DNA of 40,434 nucleotides from a virus. Both the position numbers and the translations under genes were made by a program. Below are positions 23,439 through 32,058 of the stretch, piece by piece. The notes beneath the pieces were generated by a model. That model saw only the letters and a list, made by a program, of their open reading frames with translations, did not search any database and was not told where the DNA came from. Positions within the stretch are counted from its first letter, which is position 1, and each line of letters opens with the position of its first letter. The stretch lies in the IMG/VR virus record IMGVR_UViG_3300043427_001395, positions 1 to 40,434 of that record; one strand, given 5' to 3'.

Positions 23439-26400
23439 ATGGCAGATGTCCCTATCTTGGGAGCGTCAGGTAGCAACCGCAGAGCGGCAACAGTTCCTGT
23501 GCTTGGTCAAACACGCCCAACTGGGACTACGCCCAGGCCGCGCCTAGGTAAGCCCGCAGTACCGACAACAGGACGCACCGGGAAACTAAAACCGCCTGAA
23601 ATTAGAGGCGCCAAAACCAAAGATGACTCGTTTGATTTTGGGGACATTCTGGATTCAGTCAAATCTGGGGCGGGATTTGTTGGTTCAGTAATCAAGGGTT
23701 TGCCCCTGATTGCTGGCAAGCTCGGCCAAACAGTTGGTGGCTTAGGTGAATTTGTTGTCGACACAGTCCTCGATATTCCTTCTGCTTTCGGCGCCCCAGA
23801 GTTCTATCGATCCCGATTCGAACAAGATTGGGATAAGGCAAAAGAACAAGGTTTGTCAGGTTGGGACCAATGGAAATTCGCTTCACAGCGCCAATACCCT
23901 ATTTTTGCACCAATTACTGAAAGTGCTGCACGCACAGGATCAAACATTGCTGAAGTATCAACATTCGGCGTAGTTGACCTAGGCGAACCAGGGTTCGATT
24001 ATTACAACGCTTTGAAACGAGGCCAACTGGGAGCGTTGCTTCTCGAAGATATTGGCAACGTCATCATGGTCGGTCGAGCTGCTGGTGGCGGTTCTGTTTC
24101 CACAGCTGCCGGTGCAAGGCTTGCTGCAAAAGGTCTGCCGCGTACGGGTGCCGCTGTTACCGCTGTCGGCCGTTTGGCTGATGAGCCAATTAGTGCTTCT
24201 GCCCGTGGTGCAGCTGCGCTTGCTGGCCGCGGTGCTCGAGCAGCAGGTTTGTCGAAGACAGGTCAAGCGCTCGGTCGTATCGCTACAGCTGTACCAGGCG
24301 AGGTGCCCACGATCAGCGAAGCCTTCAAGGCTGGACGGCAGGGCTTGGCAATGCCTGAACCTACGGGTCCGGGCGTTGGTCCTTTCCGTCAGGCATACCG
24401 AGAGATCGTTGACATCAACACAGTCAGGGGCCTTGAACAGTTCGACAAACTGCAACAAGAAATCAACAAGGCCCGCGACGCTAAAGATGCTTTGCCGACA
24501 AACGACCCAGGCCGGTTGAAGTTCGACGAACAGATCCAGAATCTGAAGTTCCAGCAGCGCGGCGCCCTACAGAAAACCAGGCTTCCGCAAACTATCAGGC
24601 AGACAATTTTCGACATGCAACAGCGTGGCGAAGAAATGCGTACTGTTCTACAAACAGAAATTGCTCGCATTTCACGCGACGGGTTCGTGCTCGAAACGCC
24701 AGAAAAATTGCGGGCTGATGCACAAAAGTTACGTGAAGCAGCAAGAACTGCAGAAGATCCAGAAACGGGCCAGAACCAAATCGATTTGGCCGAATTTAAA
24801 GAACGTCAAGCTGCGGTCAAGGAAGCCGAACCTGGGGTCCTTGACAAGCCAGCTCCGGCATGGGTGTCACCAGTAGTCACGGCCCTTTTGACAAATCGGG
24901 CGCGAGTCATCGTACAAGAAATCAATAATGGACGATCGTTCCAAGACGTTGCTGACCTTTTGACACCAGTCGAAGTCACCCCCGATTTGGCGTTGAAGGG
25001 ATACCGATTTACAGCGGCAGACGTCGAAGCAGTTTTCAACTATGCGACAGGGCAACTAAGTGCTGCCGACCGACTCATGGTCGACATGCTTTCCATCTTG
25101 TACCAATCATGGTTCAAACTGTTTAACGACGCCAGATTGCGTGGCGTAGGCGGCACAGAACCTCTTCCGTACACCTACGCGCAACGAACTGCCGAACCTA
25201 AGTTCCTGCTCACCCAGCTCGATGCGTTGAAGCCACGCGACACAGGGCGCATCCTTAACATCCTCGATACGGCCACAGCTGGCATGATTGTTGGTGCATT
25301 CCCTGAACTTGCAAAAGAACTAGGGGTGACCACACGCAAGTTTGATGGTATTTGGAAGAAACTAGCTAAACGAGACTACGACGACCCGCTGTTCGACCTA
25401 GCCAACTTTGTGCTGGCCCAAATCAACGACCAACTTGTCAATTTGTTCCCAGACGTTTTCCGGAACGAAATGATCTATCCAGCACCTCGCCGCCCTGCGA
25501 TCATCGCCCAAAATCGTGTTCTTCAGGACGTTCGCGGCAAAGCTGTCGTTATTTTGCTTCGCGAAATTGACGAGGTTTTGAACGTCGCTGGTGACTTGGT
25601 TGGCCGCAAAACCCTCGAAAACCTTCGTAAGAAGATTAACGAGATGCCTAACTCGCCTGACCGTTTTAGCAAGAGGAAATGGCAGCAGCTTCGCCAGCAA
25701 GTGCTTGGTTTGCGGGAAAGGTTCCTTGACCCTGAATTTAGGGCGCGTCTTGAGCGTGAGATCGAGCAGGCCCGTCTTGTTGCAGCCGATCGTGTCACCA
25801 AACTGATCGAGATTGAAGAACGTATCGGGGCTATGGAAGCCACGTTGCGAACCATTGCTGCTGACCCGGAACGATTCTTCGGCGAGCAAGTGACAGCTGC
25901 ACCTGCCATTTCTGCCGCGGAAGTTGCCGCTAAGGAACTTGACAATGAAACAGCGAACGCCATGTGGCGAAAAATTCAGGCTGTTAGTAGTGACAGGACA
26001 TGGATCAGTATCTACGAAAAAACTCTCGCGACAGGAAAATTTCCAAACGGCAAGAAACTTTCTGACGCAGACCGACTCGTCGAAGAGCAAAAACTTGCCG
26101 ATCAAAAAACATTGTTAGAACAGCACAAAGCTGATCTAGCAAGATCTTTGCGGGATTTGTATGCAGACGACATACCGCAGGGAGTCGATCCTAACCTTAT
26201 TGATGAATGGCTACGGGCACGGTTTGACGTTGACAATTCGCGTTATGTAGTGCAAGAAAATACTGAGATTGCCCGTCGTTGGGCAGAAGAAGCGCCAAAA
26301 AGCAGATACGCCAGAGATAGCCAGGAATCGTTAGAAAGAGCGCGGCAAGAATTAGAATTAGATATAGAAGTGTTTGCTGAGCTATCTGCCAGAGTTGACG

Positions 26401-28931
26401 AGGCAAGGGCTTCTTTAGCTGAAGGAGTAGGGTCGGCGACCGTCACTCGTTTGCCGAGTGAACAGACGAGGCGTGCTGCTAAAGAAGCTGAAATTGCTGG
26501 GTTGCTTGAACGCGCCAGCAGGTTCGAGACACTTCTCGATTCGGAAGTAGCTGTTGCTCAGCTAGCAGAAATCAACGATGAGATCAGGCGCGTTTATTTG
26601 GAAGAGCCTGAACAGATGGTGCTTACTGAACGTGAGCGGCGCGCCGCGATGCGTGGCAAGTTGAAGGGTTTGGCACGCTACGAACAGGCGAACCTTCCTG
26701 GCGGCGAAAAGGCCCCAGCCCAGGTTTCCATGCTTAAGACGCCGCAGAAAGAGGCGCAGCGCGCTTTGGCTACAGCTGCGCGTCGCGAGGCTGCGGCCCA
26801 AGAAAAGCTGCGTAATTTGCGTGAACAGCATGCGATTTTGGACGAGGCCCCGGAGATGGTTGTTGACGCGTTGTTGGCTGGTGACCAGCCTATTGAACGC
26901 CAGCTGTCGCAGCCATTTAACCAACCGCCGCAAGTTGAGGGCGAGCAAAGCATTTATCTGCCTGGTGGTACGACGCGTCTTGCTCGAGGTGGCCGCAATC
27001 TGCCGAGTGAATTGCGTACTGAAGGTATGCCAGGTCAAACGCTTGCCTCCTATGAGCGGCTGCGCGAGACAGACCTTATGCCTTTGTCGATGACCGAGGT
27101 TGGTCAGCGCATGTCCGAGGTTTTGTCGGCCATGAACCGTAACGAAACAGTTCAGCAGATCGTTACTACACCGCAGTTCGCAACGAATGCTGCCACGTTG
27201 CTTGGCGCCAAACTTCTCTCTGAAATCGAAGCCGAAGCCATTCGGCGGGTCACCGAACAGTCGAGGATCAAGGAAGGTGACCTTGGTCTTGTACGCGATC
27301 CAAACAAGTTGAAAGAAGCCATCAAGGCCGAGTTCGGACAGTTGCTAACTGAAGAAATTGACCGCAGGGGTTATGAGCCTGTCAGCCCGGTCAAGGTCAA
27401 TGATGACGGCACATCAGCCCCCCTCGGAGATTTGTTGCAGCAGGTTTCACCCAGCCAGGTCGATGGCTTGACCTATTTGATGCGTAAGGGTCTGGCGCAG
27501 CAAATCACCCAGCAGTTCGTTATCAAGGACACGGGCAATGTACCGCCGTCCGTCTCCCGCTTGTTTGAACGTATTGGCCGTTTGACATCTGGCTGGAAGT
27601 CCGTGATCTTGCCGTTCTCGTTGCGTTGGCAGGTGGGTGACGCTGTTTCTAACGTGTTGATGGCTTGGGTACGCGGCGACATACCGCCACGCGAATTGTT
27701 TAAGTCGATGCAAGATGTTGTTGCGCGGCTTAGGGCGCAGGAACAGCAGTTCATGCAAACGATTGAGGGTTCGATCGCTGACCCCGTGATGAACACCTTG
27801 ATCGGTGCAGGATTGCAGGCCCGAGGTCTACGTCTCGCTGACATCGCCGCTCTGCGATCCGGCGTTCCAACAGCTGAAATTGGCAGCTTCGGCTTGCAAG
27901 GACCATTCAAGGGTTTCCGCGAAAAGATGCTTCGTGTCAACGAGTTCCATAACACGGTCGCCCGCCTATCGGTAGCAATGCGAAAGCTGTCCGACATTCT
28001 CGATGAGAATGGGCGCACAATCGACGAAGTCAGCCCGGCCTCCTATCTGGCCGACCCGGCAATTAGGGAAGCAATCAATGCGTCTGTCAAGCAGACGAAC
28101 GAGGCATTAGGTGCCTTCTCGGAACTTTCGCCTTGGGAAAAGAACGTCGTCCGTCAGGCATGGCCGTTCTGGTCTTGGCTTAAGTTCATCAACAAGGCTG
28201 CAGCCCAAATGGCTATCGACAATCCTGAACGTGTCCTGTTTATGGCAAACCTTGGGTCTTTGGCCCTCGAAGATGAAGATCAGGGATTCTTCGACTTCTT
28301 GCAGGGAACCGTACCGATCGAAGGATTCCTGTTCGATTTGTCGTTCCTGAATCCCTACCAGGACGCTGTGCTTTTTAAGCCGAACGTCATCAAAGCCTTG
28401 CAGGATCAGATCGGATCGTTGTCTCCCGTTATCACAACACCGTTGCAGGCGGCACAGATCCTCGCGTTCTACGCCACCGGCGACCAGCAAATCCCGCTAG
28501 GCAACTTGAGCCGCCCCGGTTATCTCGAGGGCCGACCCTCAGCAACATCGCGAACATTTGGCGACATGCTTGGCGAAATCGGCTACCTAGGGCTGACACG
28601 TTTCGGTGGCCCGTTCCGCAACATTCTGCGGGCTGTCCCATTCCAAGAAATCCCGATCATTGCGCCAGAAGGGCGTCTAATCGGGACTGATGTAGCGATT
28701 GGCAACCGCCAGGTGTTCCCACAGGGATCGGCTCGTACAGAGGGCGCTTACGCCCAGCCGAGACTTGGCCCTGTCGCCGGTCCTTTGCGAGCTTTGTTGG
28801 GAACATTTGGCACGCCAGCCCCAGTTGCCGAATTGAGCCGTATCTCGCCACAAGCCAGGCTCCAGAAGCAGCGTGAAGAAGCAGCTAGATTGCGTAGACA
28901 GCGAGAAAGGGAAGCATCCCGTGGGGAATGA
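23439..28931 (+). CDS. Giant internal virion / ejection protein (1,830 residues)
   Basis: The largest gene in the window, 14% of the genome. Near residues 70-110 lies a weakly hydrophobic Gly-rich segment (GFVGSVIKGLPLIAGKLGQTVGGLGEFVVDTVLDIP). Long charged helices and coiled coils fill residues about 320-1300. The last 450 residues contain aromatic, membrane-like stretches (GWKSVILPFSLRWQVGDAVS; VVRQAWPFWSWLKFINKA). Podoviruses encode one such very large internal protein that leaves the particle to build the DNA-translocation channel. ATG 23439 is six bases after CGGAGG, better than the adjoining GTG 23436. GC content is lower than in the flanking genes. No peptidase or transglycosylase motif was seen. 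Confidence 0.75.
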   Translation: MADVPILGASGSNRRAATVPVLGQTRPTGTTPRPRLGKPAVPTTGRTGKLKPPEIRGAKTKDDSFDFGDILDSVKSGAGFVGSVIKGLPLIAGKLGQTVGGLGEFVVDTVLDIPSAFGAPEFYRSRFEQDWDKAKEQGLSGWDQWKFASQRQYPIFAPITESAARTGSNIAEVSTFGVVDLGEPGFDYYNALKRGQLGALLLEDIGNVIMVGRAAGGGSVSTAAGARLAAKGLPRTGAAVTAVGRLADEPISASARGAAALAGRGARAAGLSKTGQALGRIATAVPGEVPTISEAFKAGRQGLAMPEPTGPGVGPFRQAYREIVDINTVRGLEQFDKLQQEINKARDAKDALPTNDPGRLKFDEQIQNLKFQQRGALQKTRLPQTIRQTIFDMQQRGEEMRTVLQTEIARISRDGFVLETPEKLRADAQKLREAARTAEDPETGQNQIDLAEFKERQAAVKEAEPGVLDKPAPAWVSPVVTALLTNRARVIVQEINNGRSFQDVADLLTPVEVTPDLALKGYRFTAADVEAVFNYATGQLSAADRLMVDMLSILYQSWFKLFNDARLRGVGGTEPLPYTYAQRTAEPKFLLTQLDALKPRDTGRILNILDTATAGMIVGAFPELAKELGVTTRKFDGIWKKLAKRDYDDPLFDLANFVLAQINDQLVNLFPDVFRNEMIYPAPRRPAIIAQNRVLQDVRGKAVVILLREIDEVLNVAGDLVGRKTLENLRKKINEMPNSPDRFSKRKWQQLRQQVLGLRERFLDPEFRARLEREIEQARLVAADRVTKLIEIEERIGAMEATLRTIAADPERFFGEQVTAAPAISAAEVAAKELDNETANAMWRKIQAVSSDRTWISIYEKTLATGKFPNGKKLSDADRLVEEQKLADQKTLLEQHKADLARSLRDLYADDIPQGVDPNLIDEWLRARFDVDNSRYVVQENTEIARRWAEEAPKSRYARDSQESLERARQELELDIEVFAELSARVDEARASLAEGVGSATVTRLPSEQTRRAAKEAEIAGLLERASRFETLLDSEVAVAQLAEINDEIRRVYLEEPEQMVLTERERRAAMRGKLKGLARYEQANLPGGEKAPAQVSMLKTPQKEAQRALATAARREAAAQEKLRNLREQHAILDEAPEMVVDALLAGDQPIERQLSQPFNQPPQVEGEQSIYLPGGTTRLARGGRNLPSELRTEGMPGQTLASYERLRETDLMPLSMTEVGQRMSEVLSAMNRNETVQQIVTTPQFATNAATLLGAKLLSEIEAEAIRRVTEQSRIKEGDLGLVRDPNKLKEAIKAEFGQLLTEEIDRRGYEPVSPVKVNDDGTSAPLGDLLQQVSPSQVDGLTYLMRKGLAQQITQQFVIKDTGNVPPSVSRLFERIGRLTSGWKSVILPFSLRWQVGDAVSNVLMAWVRGDIPPRELFKSMQDVVARLRAQEQQFMQTIEGSIADPVMNTLIGAGLQARGLRLADIAALRSGVPTAEIGSFGLQGPFKGFREKMLRVNEFHNTVARLSVAMRKLSDILDENGRTIDEVSPASYLADPAIREAINASVKQTNEALGAFSELSPWEKNVVRQAWPFWSWLKFINKAAAQMAIDNPERVLFMANLGSLALEDEDQGFFDFLQGTVPIEGFLFDLSFLNPYQDAVLFKPNVIKALQDQIGSLSPVITTPLQAAQILAFYATGDQQIPLGNLSRPGYLEGRPSATSRTFGDMLGEIGYLGLTRFGGPFRNILRAVPFQEIPIIAPEGRLIGTDVAIGNRQVFPQGSARTEGAYAQPRLGPVAGPLRALLGTFGTPAPVAELSRISPQARLQKQREEAARLRRQREREASRGE

Positions 28932-29295
28932 CAACTGGTACCTCGAGGTTCACGGGCGACGCCCTACCACCCTCAACCAGGAACGCAAACAGAACAACTG
29001 GGGCCGAAGGGCCAGCGACACTAAGTGGTGGCGCACCATGTTCGCCGAGGCCGCCCTGGAGGCTGGCATCCCCCGGTACGAAAAGATCCGGGTGTCGGTC
29101 GTCCCGCTACACAAGAACGGCCGATCACCCCAGGACACGGCCGCCTGTTTCCCGGCCGCCAAGGCCGCGATCGACGGGCTGGTCGACGCTGGAATTATCG
29201 AAGATGACACGCCGGACATTCTGACCCGAATAGACTTCCATGCACCGCTTGTCGACGGTGTCGACGGGCTACGAATCGTCGTTTGGAGCGCATAA
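28921..29295 (+). CDS. RusA-like Holliday-junction resolvase
   Basis: A 124-residue protein with the RusA pattern seen in actinophages: VPLHKNGRSPQDTAACFPAAKAAIDGLVDAGIIEDDTPDIL (in pieces from residue about 60 to 100), in which Asp residues around the helix and the EDD pair provide the metal site, followed by GVDGLRIVVW. It would cleave recombination or replication branches. The start is GTG 28921, overlapping the giant gene by 11 bases. The first conserved Asp is less certain than in canonical RusA. Confidence 0.68.
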   Translation: MGNDNWYLEVHGRRPTTLNQERKQNNWGRRASDTKWWRTMFAEAALEAGIPRYEKIRVSVVPLHKNGRSPQDTAACFPAAKAAIDGLVDAGIIEDDTPDILTRIDFHAPLVDGVDGLRIVVWSA

Positions 29296-29561
29296 TGGCA
29301 GAAGCACCTATCCAGGGATTGGCAGCAATGATGGCCGGTGGCATGCCTGGTGGCATGGGCGGCGGCGAGATGGAGAACGAGGCTGGCGAAATGGTGCCGT
29401 GTCCGACCTGTATGGGCACCGGCATGGTTCCTGAAGACGTCGCCGAGGCGATGGGTGGCGGCATGCCGTCCGGCCTCGCGATGCGGATGCCCCCGCAGTT
29501 GTCGGCGATGCCTGCCCCGCAGGGCGGTGGCATGGTGCCACCGATGAGCATGGGTGCGTGA
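29295..29561 (+). CDS. Met/Gly-rich small protein with one CxxCxGxG motif
   Basis: An 88-residue protein unusually rich in Met and Gly (GGMPGGMGGGEME; MGGGMPSGLAMRMP), with a single DnaJ-type zinc half-site CPTCMGTG (residues 36-43). One half-site would require dimerisation to bind zinc. It overlaps both neighbours (one base with RusA; TGATG with the next). Function unknown; the same motif occurs twice in the protein at 37128-37664. Confidence 0.66.
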   Translation: MAEAPIQGLAAMMAGGMPGGMGGGEMENEAGEMVPCPTCMGTGMVPEDVAEAMGGGMPSGLAMRMPPQLSAMPAPQGGGMVPPMSMGA

Positions 29562-29890
29562 TGGCTTCTCCCGCTTGGCAACGCAAGGAAGGCAAGAACC
29601 CTGAGGGTGGCTTGAACGCCGCCGGTCGAGCCTCGTACAAGCGTGAGACGGGTGGGACGTTGAAAGCCCCGGTGCAAGGTCGCCCGTCTGGCCCCGAGGA
29701 AATGCGCCGCAAGGGATCGTTCCTGTCGCGCATGGGCAACATGGCTGGCCCCGAACGCGACGAGAAGGGTAAGCCGACCCGACTACTGTTGTCCCTGCAA
29801 GCCTGGGGTGCAGACTCCAAGGCCGAAGCCAAGAGTATGGGCAAGCGACTGCTCGAGCAGTACGCCAAGCAGAAAGCAGACAAGAAATGA
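29561..29890 (+). CDS. Small basic DUF6321-like protein
   Basis: A 109-residue Lys/Arg/Gly-rich protein. The first 35 residues (WQRKEGKNPEGGLNAAGRASYKRETGG) match a short motif widespread in phages that I associate with DUF6321. The pattern continues with FLSRMGNMAGPERDEKGKPTR and a Lys-rich helix. Function is not known; it may be a DNA-associated or virion protein. ATG 29561 overlaps the previous stop. Confidence 0.7.
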   Translation: MASPAWQRKEGKNPEGGLNAAGRASYKRETGGTLKAPVQGRPSGPEEMRRKGSFLSRMGNMAGPERDEKGKPTRLLLSLQAWGADSKAEAKSMGKRLLEQYAKQKADKK

Positions 29891-30042
29891 AGAAGGCATT
29901 CTGGGATACGCCGAACCCGAACAAGAAGTCCGAGAAGCTTGGCCCAGAGGGCATCGCTCTTGCTAAGAGCATGGCACGCAAGGCCGGTCGTCCCTACCCA
30001 AACTTGGTTGATAATGCCCGAGCAGCAAGGCAGATGAAGTGA
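29887..30042 (+). CDS. Small basic protein
   Basis: A 51-residue Lys/Arg-rich peptide (MKKAFWDTPNPNKKSEKLGP and following) coupled by four-base overlaps to the genes on both sides. Such peptides often accompany DUF6321-like proteins in phages. Function unknown. Confidence 0.6.
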   Translation: MKKAFWDTPNPNKKSEKLGPEGIALAKSMARKAGRPYPNLVDNARAARQMK

Positions 30043-30185
30043 ACGAGGCAAAGATTGGCAAGGTTATGGGCGAGTTCAAGCGTGGCACGCTCCATTCCGG
30101 CAAGGGTGGCCCCGTTGTCAAGAACCCGAAACAGGCTCTCGCTATCGCTATGGCTGAAGCCGGAATGGCGCAGAACCGCAGGTAG
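30039..30185 (+). CDS. Small DUF6496-like protein
   Basis: A 48-residue peptide with the pattern KVMGEFKRGTLHSGKGGPVV followed by KNPKQALAIAMAEAGM, which matches the short phage motif VMxEFKxGxLxSG...xxRKQAIAIALSEA (DUF6496-like). GTG 30039 overlaps the previous stop. It is the last gene before a transcription restart at 30209. Function unknown. Confidence 0.65.
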   Translation: MNEAKIGKVMGEFKRGTLHSGKGGPVVKNPKQALAIAMAEAGMAQNRR

Positions 30186-30208
30186 CCAACACATTACGGT
30201 TGTATGAC

Positions 30209-30236
30209 GTGACAGCCTTTCCCGGTGGGGTAGACT
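30209..30236 (+). promoter_or_regulatory. Promoter GTGACA-16-TAGACT
   Basis: GTGACA (30209-30214), a 16-bp spacer and TAGACT (30231-30236) match a sigma-A-type promoter. The start codon of the transglycosylase-like gene is about 65 bases downstream with its own ribosome binding site (CCGGAGG), so this transcript would have a normal leader. Confidence 0.55.
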
Positions 30237-30300
30237 GGCGATACGCACACAAACGCAGACTTGACGGCCTCGACCTCGTCTGCCTACACCGGAGGATTCC

Positions 30301-30837
30301 ATGCGTATCATCACCAAAACCTTGTTCGTATTTGCGTTATCAGCCTGCGGGGTCGCTCTCGCCGAGTCTCCAGCCCCTACCACAGCCCCAGCCACAACCA
30401 CAACCGTCGCCCCCACAACGACCACGACGACGCCCCCCACGACGACGACCGTCGCCCCGACCACCACAACAACGACGCTGGCCCCGCTGACGTTCACGCC
30501 AAAGTGCCCTCAGTTCGTCCAGATCGCCCGCTCTGTCGGCTGGCCCACCGAACTACTCGAGCGCCTGGATCGGATCGCCTGGCGCGAATCTCGCTGCGAT
30601 GACGACGAAGACTCACACAACCCTGGCGATCCGGCAGGAGGGTCATTCGGCAGCATGCAGGTCAATTGCAGCTGGGTGAGGCCGAACCGCTGGTATCCCG
30701 AGGGCTACCTGTCTCGAATCGGCATCACCGACTGCAACCAACTGTTTGACCAGACCGTAAACGCCCGAGCGGCGCTCGAGTTGTGCTGGTATTCGATCAA
30801 CCGCCACGGCCATTGTTGGGACCCTTGGAAATTGTGA
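30301..30837 (+). CDS. Exported lytic-transglycosylase-like protein
   Basis: A 178-residue exported protein. The N-terminus (MRIITKTLFVFALSACG) fits a lipoprotein signal with Cys16, or a secretory signal cleaved after ALA. Residues 26-62 form a Thr/Pro/Val linker (TTTTVAPTTTT repeats). The SLT-like domain follows: LDRIAWRESRC (catalytic Glu96 candidate), GGSFGSMQVN (114-122) and a C-terminal helix with two Cys. It should cut glycan strands from outside the membrane. It has its own promoter and lies far from the endolysin, so a role in entry, superinfection or wall remodelling is possible. Confidence 0.78.
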   Translation: MRIITKTLFVFALSACGVALAESPAPTTAPATTTTVAPTTTTTTPPTTTTVAPTTTTTTLAPLTFTPKCPQFVQIARSVGWPTELLERLDRIAWRESRCDDDEDSHNPGDPAGGSFGSMQVNCSWVRPNRWYPEGYLSRIGITDCNQLFDQTVNARAALELCWYSINRHGHCWDPWKL

Positions 30838-30838
30838 C

Positions 30839-30867
30839 TTGACAGTCGGGTCACCGTACCCGATAAT
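30839..30867 (+). promoter_or_regulatory. Strong promoter TTGACA-17-GATAAT
   Basis: TTGACA (30839-30844) is a perfect -35 and GATAAT (30862-30867) a near-perfect -10, separated by 17 bp. The spacer contains the dyad CGGGT-CACCGT-ACCCG (30847-30862), whose GGTCACCGTACCC core recurs at 19198-19210. ATG 30874 lies six bases after the -10, so the HNH mRNA is probably leaderless. This is the clearest promoter in the window. Confidence 0.75.
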
Positions 30868-30873
30868 GAGGGC

Positions 30874-31650
30874 ATGGGGAACGCAAAGACCTGCTCAGTA
30901 GACGGATGCGACATCTCGCAGTTCGCAAAAGGCTATTGCAACAAGCACTACCAGAGATACCGCAAAAATGGCGACCCGACTATTGATAGACGGACCAAGT
31001 TTGTTGGGTGCATCGTAGATGGATGCGACAGTTCCCATTACGGTGGTGGTCTATGCCAGGCGCACTACCAACGGCGCTGGCGAACCGGCGACCCGCTTGG
31101 CAATAAGCGCAAGCAGCGAGGGACATGTTCAATTGAATCTTGCAAAAACCCGCATTACGGCAAAGGGCTGTGTCAACTCCATTACCAACGCCGCGTCAGA
31201 GGCGCTGAACTAAAAGCCCCAAAACGAACCTGGCCCAAAGCCAAAACCTGGGACGAGGTTCGATGGACTCTTTCTACGAGTGGTTACGTTGTCGGGACAT
31301 TCAAAGGGAAGCAATACCTACAGCACCGGATCGTATGGGAGCAGCACCACGGTCGCGCGCTACACCCATTTGAGAACATTCACCACATCAACGGCATCCG
31401 GCACGACAACCGGATCGAAAACCTCGAACTATGGACCAAGGCCCAGCCATGCGGCCAACGCCCCGAAGACCTCGTCGCCTGGGTGGTGGAGAACTACCCC
31501 GACATGATCGCTCAACAAATGAAAGGGAAAACCAATGACCAACCTGCCCGTCCCCGTCGCCCACGAAGTGGCGACAGCAACAACCAGCGGCCTACGAGCC
31601 GACCTAATGCGAGCCGACGAACGTCGAGCCGAACTGTACGCAGCCGGTGA
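30874..31650 (+). CDS. HNH endonuclease with three zinc-knuckle repeats
   Basis: A 258-residue protein. Three N-terminal repeats, each Cx4Cx9Cx2H (starting at residues 7, 48 and 86), are likely zinc-binding DNA contacts. An AP2/NUMOD-like linker (WTLSTSGYVVGTFKGKQYLQHR) follows, then the HNH core HRIVWEQHHGRALHPFENIHHINGIRHDNRIENLELW (split, about residues 150-186). The last 39 residues are read through the start of the next gene in another frame (116-bp overlap), suggesting an insertion that captured a new 3' end. It looks like a free-standing homing endonuclease with its own strong promoter. Confidence 0.85.
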   Translation: MGNAKTCSVDGCDISQFAKGYCNKHYQRYRKNGDPTIDRRTKFVGCIVDGCDSSHYGGGLCQAHYQRRWRTGDPLGNKRKQRGTCSIESCKNPHYGKGLCQLHYQRRVRGAELKAPKRTWPKAKTWDEVRWTLSTSGYVVGTFKGKQYLQHRIVWEQHHGRALHPFENIHHINGIRHDNRIENLELWTKAQPCGQRPEDLVAWVVENYPDMIAQQMKGKTNDQPARPRRPRSGDSNNQRPTSRPNASRRTSSRTVRSR

Positions 31651-32047
31651 CTGGCAGACGCTCGCCTGGGTCGTCAACGAAGCACGCAAAATCAAGTTCG
31701 AGTTGGACGCCTTCGTCCGTGAATGCGAGGAAAATGTTGCCGCGCTCATGCCCAACAAGAAGGAAGCCATCGACGGACTCGGCGTTATCGAAAAGCGCAC
31801 GACGTCATCCCGCAAATGGGAGTCGCCCGAACTTCTCCGGCATCTCGTCCGAAGCACCCTTGACCCCGACGGCACCGGCGAGTTCAAGACCGAAAACGTC
31901 CTGACGCTGGTCGAACTGCTCGAGAAGGTTCTGCCCCTGACCGGCTCGCTCGGTTGGCGTGTCACACCCCTGAAGGAGAATGGTATCGCCGTTGATACTT
32001 TCTCTGAAGTTACTTACGGCCGAAGCAACATCCAGATCACCAACTAG
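31535..32047 (+). CDS. Hypothetical protein upstream of RecT
   Basis: A 170-residue, largely helical protein (ARKIKFELDAFVRECEENVA; FKTENVLTLVELLEKVLPL). It directly precedes the RecT-like gene with an 11-base gap, so it probably belongs to the same recombination module. No family recognised. ATG 31535 follows GAAAGGGAAAACC and lies inside the 3' end of the HNH gene. Confidence 0.7.
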   Translation: MTNLPVPVAHEVATATTSGLRADLMRADERRAELYAAGDWQTLAWVVNEARKIKFELDAFVRECEENVAALMPNKKEAIDGLGVIEKRTTSSRKWESPELLRHLVRSTLDPDGTGEFKTENVLTLVELLEKVLPLTGSLGWRVTPLKENGIAVDTFSEVTYGRSNIQITN

Positions 32048-32058
32048 AAGGGAAAGCA

